The notes beneath the pieces are model-generated. The model had not been told where the DNA came from. It was given only the letters and a program-made list of their open reading frames with translations, and did no database searches. Positions 59,800 through 64,000 of a stretch of 64,000 nucleotides of DNA are shown piece after piece. The DNA is taken from positions 2,361,966 to 2,425,965 of the forward strand of contig CM020514.1 in assembly GCA_009823395.1 (NCBI GenBank), given 5' to 3'. Made by a program: the position numbers and the translations under genes. The stretch's first letter is position 1. Every line of letters starts with the position of its first letter. Source of the stretch: Thamnaconus septentrionalis (Eukaryota > Chordata > Actinopteri > Tetraodontiformes > Monacanthidae).

Positions 59800-61380
59800 G
59801 AACATCTGTCGGGATCATCCTTGCATCCAGCACAATCTCGCGTGCCTCCCGTCTTCCTTGCCGTTGTGTCCTTCCTGTGGGGGTTTGGCTGGTGTGGCTC
59901 AACGGTCATAAAGTTCCGCGGGCAGTAATTGTCCTCAAAGGCTCGCGTTGATTGCTGAGATACTGGTTTCTCTCACTCGGTGTTTCCAGAAAAGCGGCTG
60001 AAAGAACAACAGATCACAGCAGACCCTACGAGACGTTGATGGGATATCGGAAAATCCCGAGGAATCATATTATTGGAACTTTAGAGTTGAAGCAGTGTTT
60101 TGCTTTGTGTTTTTAAGATGTGCATGTGCAACACGTATCCCTGCATTTGGGTCATCCTGTGTCTGAGGTGATTTTTTGCAATGTGGAAACACATAATGCT
60201 CTCTGCTCCTTAATCTGAAGCTCATCAAATTGTGGTTTTCATCTCTCCTCTGAAGGTTGAGCATAAGAAAAGAATGGTCTTCAAATTCAAAAACATCTGC
60301 TTTGTCCTAATATAACCCAGTGAAAAGGTAATGTTTCTCTTTTTGTGAGAAAAAAATGTTTTCAGGTTTCCTTGATGAGTCATGTAGCATCATAACTAAG
60401 GAGGAACAAGTAAAGCTCCACTTTTAATCATCCGGTGATGAACGCGGAGGAGAAAAGACGCCTTTGTATTCATCAGATGATGTCCCCTGACATTTGCAGA
60501 AAGCGTGGACAATCTTTCTCAAATTATTCAGATTGGACTACGGGAAAGGGAGCAGATGAGAGGAGGAGTGGGGCTGATCAGGACGAGGGCTTATCGGTCT
60601 TGTAGGGCTGCTTTCGAACTGCGACTTTCCACCTCATCTGATTAGGGGGCCGCGCGCGAGTAATGACTTGATTTAATGTAGCCCGCGTGTTGGCCGTGTG
60701 TGGCCCTGTCTCTTTTTGTCGGACTTTCTGCCAGCCTTGTCTAAATCCTTTGAGCGCCACATGCGAAGCGCACATGCCTCCAGGCGCTTCGCAAACTTTC
60801 CCGGAGTTCGCAAGTGTCACGTATTGTGTCTCGGTGTCGTCGAAAGTTCACGCCCGACTATCAAGGACAATTTCTTGACGTGGCATACTCTTGATTAATG
60901 AAGGTTTCCATGCGACATAATTTCCCTCTGAAAGTGCTTATGCATTTATAAGAGAGATAAGCTAATGGGATGAGAGACATGGCTTCTCACAATTAGCGCT
61001 CCAAGCAATCAGAATTTGCTAATGATGGAAGCTGGAGTTGGGTCGGAGCGGGCGCGTGGCGGGAATACTAAGTCGGCCCCGCCGTTTGCGCTGATCTCGG
61101 TGGCAGGCTCTCACGCGTTGTTCACGGTGCATGACCTCCAAAGTGATGCAGGGGTAACAGTTGTTACGCTCGCCACAGGGTCACGCGTTGATATTGCCGC
61201 GGCCCCTGTGCATGACCAGGACCCAGCAGCAGCTGATTTTGCTCATGGTTTTACCATTGCTGTTTGTTGCACTGCGGAAACAGCCTCCACTGTGACAAAC
61301 GCTCAATGGGGATCATTGCAAGCAATTAAAAATGAAAAGGGTAGCATTGTACTCTATAGGATTACATATTTTTAAACTAC
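59800..61380. promoter_or_regulatory. Candidate regulatory or conserved non-coding region (hypothesis)
   Basis: Repeat-free, with three CpG-richer patches (59820-59960, 60560-60860 and 61020-61220). A motif-dense bridge at 60890-61030 contains attaatga, tatgcatttataa, gataagctaatgg, caattagcgc and tttgctaatgatgg, homeodomain- and POU-type sites in texture. The 119-codon frame at 61016-61375 has no domain and no splice context. If the promoter at 51.2 kb is real, this could be an intronic enhancer. Confidence 0.3.
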
Positions 61381-61926
61381 AGAAGTGATAAATGGACAGG
61401 GAAAGATGTGAAACTGTTTCCGAATGTGTTTTTAAATGATCACCACGGGCATGTAAATGTCACATTGTGTTCAGGATCGCCTACTTTACTTAGCATTCTG
61501 TGCCAATCGTACGTTACTTTCTGTTACATCATGCAACATATTTACCTATTCCACCTGTTCTTAGAGCGCGGAGCTCACATCTGTCTCTGTTCATATTAAT
61601 CTAAGACCAGTGTTGCTTGTTTTGGCCATCACAGTTGACATTTGTAGAATTATTCATACTTCCTTGATGAACTAACAATGGTCAAGAGCACGCAGCGATC
61701 TCAAGAAAAAACTGGCACAACGTCTGTCTGAACCTGACATCAAAGTCATGTTTGTTTGTTGCAAACTTGTTTGGCTTGCCAAAACAATCCTTTGAACATG
61801 CAACACCTTTGCATTTTTTTTTTCCCCACTAGAGGCATTACTTTGTAAAGTTTTTTTTTTTTTTTTTTCACTTTTGTATTTCTTTGCATAGCCTAATCTT
61901 TAATGACTCACTGTTTCTGTAACAGA
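61381..61926. other. No gene recognised
   Basis: T-tracts at 61817-61824 and about 61850-61868. Nothing else. Confidence 0.55.
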
Positions 61927-61973
61927 GAAAAAGCTCTGAGAAGACTTCTGCAAAGTCTTCTCAGGGCTTTTTC
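61927..61973. repeat. Short near-perfect inverted repeat (hairpin)
   Basis: The arm 61927-61947 (gaaaaagctctgagaagact and one more base) pairs with 61953-61973 with a single difference that would be a G-U pair in RNA. The loop is 5 nt. Confidence 0.85.
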
Positions 61974-61985
61974 AGTGTGGAATTT

Positions 61986-62050
61986 GCAAGTTTCCATTTT
62001 CCGTCATGGGTTTTCTCCGGGTGCTCTGTCTTCCTTCCAGTCTAAACACA
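61986..62050 (+). mobile_element. SINE internal fragment
   Basis: gggttttctccgggtgctct followed by cttccttccagtctaaacac matches the middle of the SINE at 38205-38575 (opposite strand there). Both ends are missing. Confidence 0.6.
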
Positions 62051-62170
62051 TGCATATCAGTCTAACCAGCAAATGAATTGTGGTAGAGATGGTGGTTTGA
62101 TTCACTGTGTTGGCCTTGCACCAATGTATGTATATATATGTATACATATATACATGTTTGTGTATATACC

Positions 62171-62178
<8 letters not shown>

Positions 62179-62251
<73 letters not shown>
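62179..62251. repeat. (TA)n microsatellite
   Basis: About 68 bp of alternating TA, preceded by TATATG/TGTGTA variants. Confidence 0.95.
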
Positions 62252-64000
62252 GAATTCCTGTTATAACTTCCATATATTTGGAAAGGAGCAATTTGGAACA
62301 TATATAAGAAGTTTATGATAGACTTTCCTGGCTTTTTTTATTGACCTATATGCTTACTTTTGTAAATTGATTTTTACACAATATGGGACCTTTTCGTACA
62401 ATATTGCAATAAATTCGCAATGTGATATTTTCTCAGACTATGAGATCAAACACCTGCCACCCGGTAGACACAAGTCACCTTGTGCGAAACAAATTTAATT
62501 AGATTGGACAGAAGGGCAGACTCTTCAGCAGCGACCTGATTGAAGTGGTCGTTGGCGGCAGATGCCTTGTCGTCCTTTCGCAACGTGGAATTTCAATTTG
62601 TATCTTTTTAGGAAATCGTGGTACGAGGCTGTGGTGTCTGAAACACAGCCAAATGTCGCACGCGTGGCCTCAGAGCGTGCGGGGAAATAGCCGCTTCCGG
62701 GGGAAAGTCTTCAGATGTCTGCGCTCAGTGATGTTCGGCGCCTTTGAGGCTGACAAATGGCATTTCGAGCTGCCGCACAAAGTGAAGAAGGCAGATAGGC
62801 TAACATTGTCGCTTTAGGTGTTCCACTTTGGCTGAGCTTTTTCAACACGTTGAGCAGATCCAACACCTCCAAGTCTCCGCAGCCCTGCTAATGGCTCCTT
62901 ATTCCTCCTTATTTCAAAAGAAGTCAACCCACCCTGGGATAAAATAGATGACTTGCATTTCTATATGCGACAGGCACCCGGTGCTTTACAAGTGGCATAT
63001 TTTTATTTTTTTTTATTCACTTGAGATGACATGACAGCGTTATTGTTTCCCTATGTGCCTGTTATCTATATTGTTCATTCCTGTACTTGGGAAGATGGAT
63101 TCTCACCTCCCCTATCACATCCGCTCAGACCTGGATGGCTGTTTATATGCGCTGGACGGTTTTGCCAGGGTTGCAGTCTGAAGTTAAATACCTCTCCTAC
63201 ATATATATTTATTTTCCCCATTCCACCAGTCTGAAAACCCTCCCCCATAAAGATCAGTCACATTCAAGCTAATTAGATTTATTCAGGCTCATTACAGCAC
63301 TGCTTGCCTGTGTAAACAGTCAGCGTTCGATTGCTGTTGTTTCTCTTCCTAGCTCGACCAAACTCTACTTTTGAAATCGACATGTGGACAAGAAGTAAAC
63401 AGTGTTGGATCATTCATTTTACTTTACTTCCATGACATTAAAAACTGTTCAATCAGGCGTGCTTTCAAATGATTTGAAAAAAAAAAACCAAACAAAAACA
63501 TATTGTTTTACCCCAAAAACTCCACGGTTTTGCTGCAATTCACACAAAATTTACACTATTTTACCCTTAGGCTGCCATCTCAGTTGTACACTATACGTAG
63601 ATGTAAGGCTGGACTGTCTGGGCTTCAGTTTAGAATGATTTTTATGTGGCAGTTTTGGGTATTTTCACATATGGTGCTCCTTGAAAGAACTGATCTCAGT
63701 CCTCTTAAATGGAGCAAAAAGTGGTCCAACAGAACATATATATGTATACATATATATATTTGCATTCTCATTGTCAGCTCTTGAAAGTTGACTCACTTTT
63801 CTTTTGGGTCCACCTCAGATCTGATGGGGCTTCACTTCTCTCTCTGTTCTCACTGGAGTACCGCTGCACCTCAGACATTTAGCTTTTTTCACTTTGACCC
63901 AGCACTGTATTGCAGACCTGAAGCCCCTTAAATGATTATTGAATTATTCAGCATCATTACTCTACTCTACCCTGAGGAATCCAGTAGAGCAACACAAGTG
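62252..64000. other. No gene recognised
   Basis: A CpG-richer patch lies at 62530-62820, where a 90-codon frame shows no domain. The rest is AT-rich with short T- and A-tracts. Confidence 0.5.

Noticed and set aside
61016..61375. 119-codon frame with Ala/Val-rich translation
   Set aside because: Looks protein-like at first sight, but no family is recognised, and there is no splice context.

Overview
The window looks like nuclear DNA of a teleost fish, probably a percomorph. It is AT-rich with scattered CpG-rich patches and very many microsatellites. Its interspersed repeats are those of ray-finned fish genomes: a tRNA-headed SINE with a (GAATGAAT)n tail, many hAT-type miniature elements, a Rex1-like LINE fossil and a Ty3/gypsy element with two LTRs. 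The species cannot be told from the sequence. No intact protein-coding gene was found on either strand. Nearly all open frames are shorter than about 150 codons and lie in repeats or look like chance frames.

Region by region. 0-12 kb: a hAT-like element with a relic of a BED-type zinc finger (151-935), a 26-bp minisatellite (4173-4250), a Rex1-like reverse-transcriptase fossil (about 6205-6565), a head-to-head pair of 594-bp terminal-inverted-repeat elements (7658-8848) and a probable solo LTR (10699-11431). 12-26 kb: a composite TIR element (12180-13606), a small hAT element with a perfect 8-bp target duplication (16379-16742), two SINE copies, a perfect hairpin (21330-21387), a TA-flanked TIR element (23271-23877) and an LTR-like copy split by another TIR element (24926-26290). 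26-40 kb: CpG-rich, repeat-free patches that may be regulatory (27.5-28.0 and 30.15-30.6 kb), two more perfect hairpins (29.0-29.3 kb), and a series of nested insertions at 35.7-39.1 kb in which SINEs sit inside hAT elements, one of which sits inside a (CTAT)n array. 40.1-42.2 kb: a gag-only Ty3/gypsy element with both LTRs. 42-51 kb: mostly unrecognised sequence and one tRNA-like SINE head. 51.1-51.9 kb: the only convincing gene-like signal, a CpG-rich putative promoter with a perfect CRE, a purine-rich candidate first exon and a consensus splice donor reading rightward. 52-64 kb: possibly the first intron of that transcript or intergenic DNA, holding another hAT element (54946-55751), SINE and LTR copies, CpG-rich patches at 59.8-61.4 kb and a hairpin (61927-61973).

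The features do not form a pathway. The layout fits gene-poor DNA upstream of, and perhaps within the first intron of, a gene transcribed left to right from about 51.2 kb, with its coding exons beyond the window. Repeat-family names rest on recognised terminal motifs, target duplications and internal comparison of copies in this window. No database search was possible.
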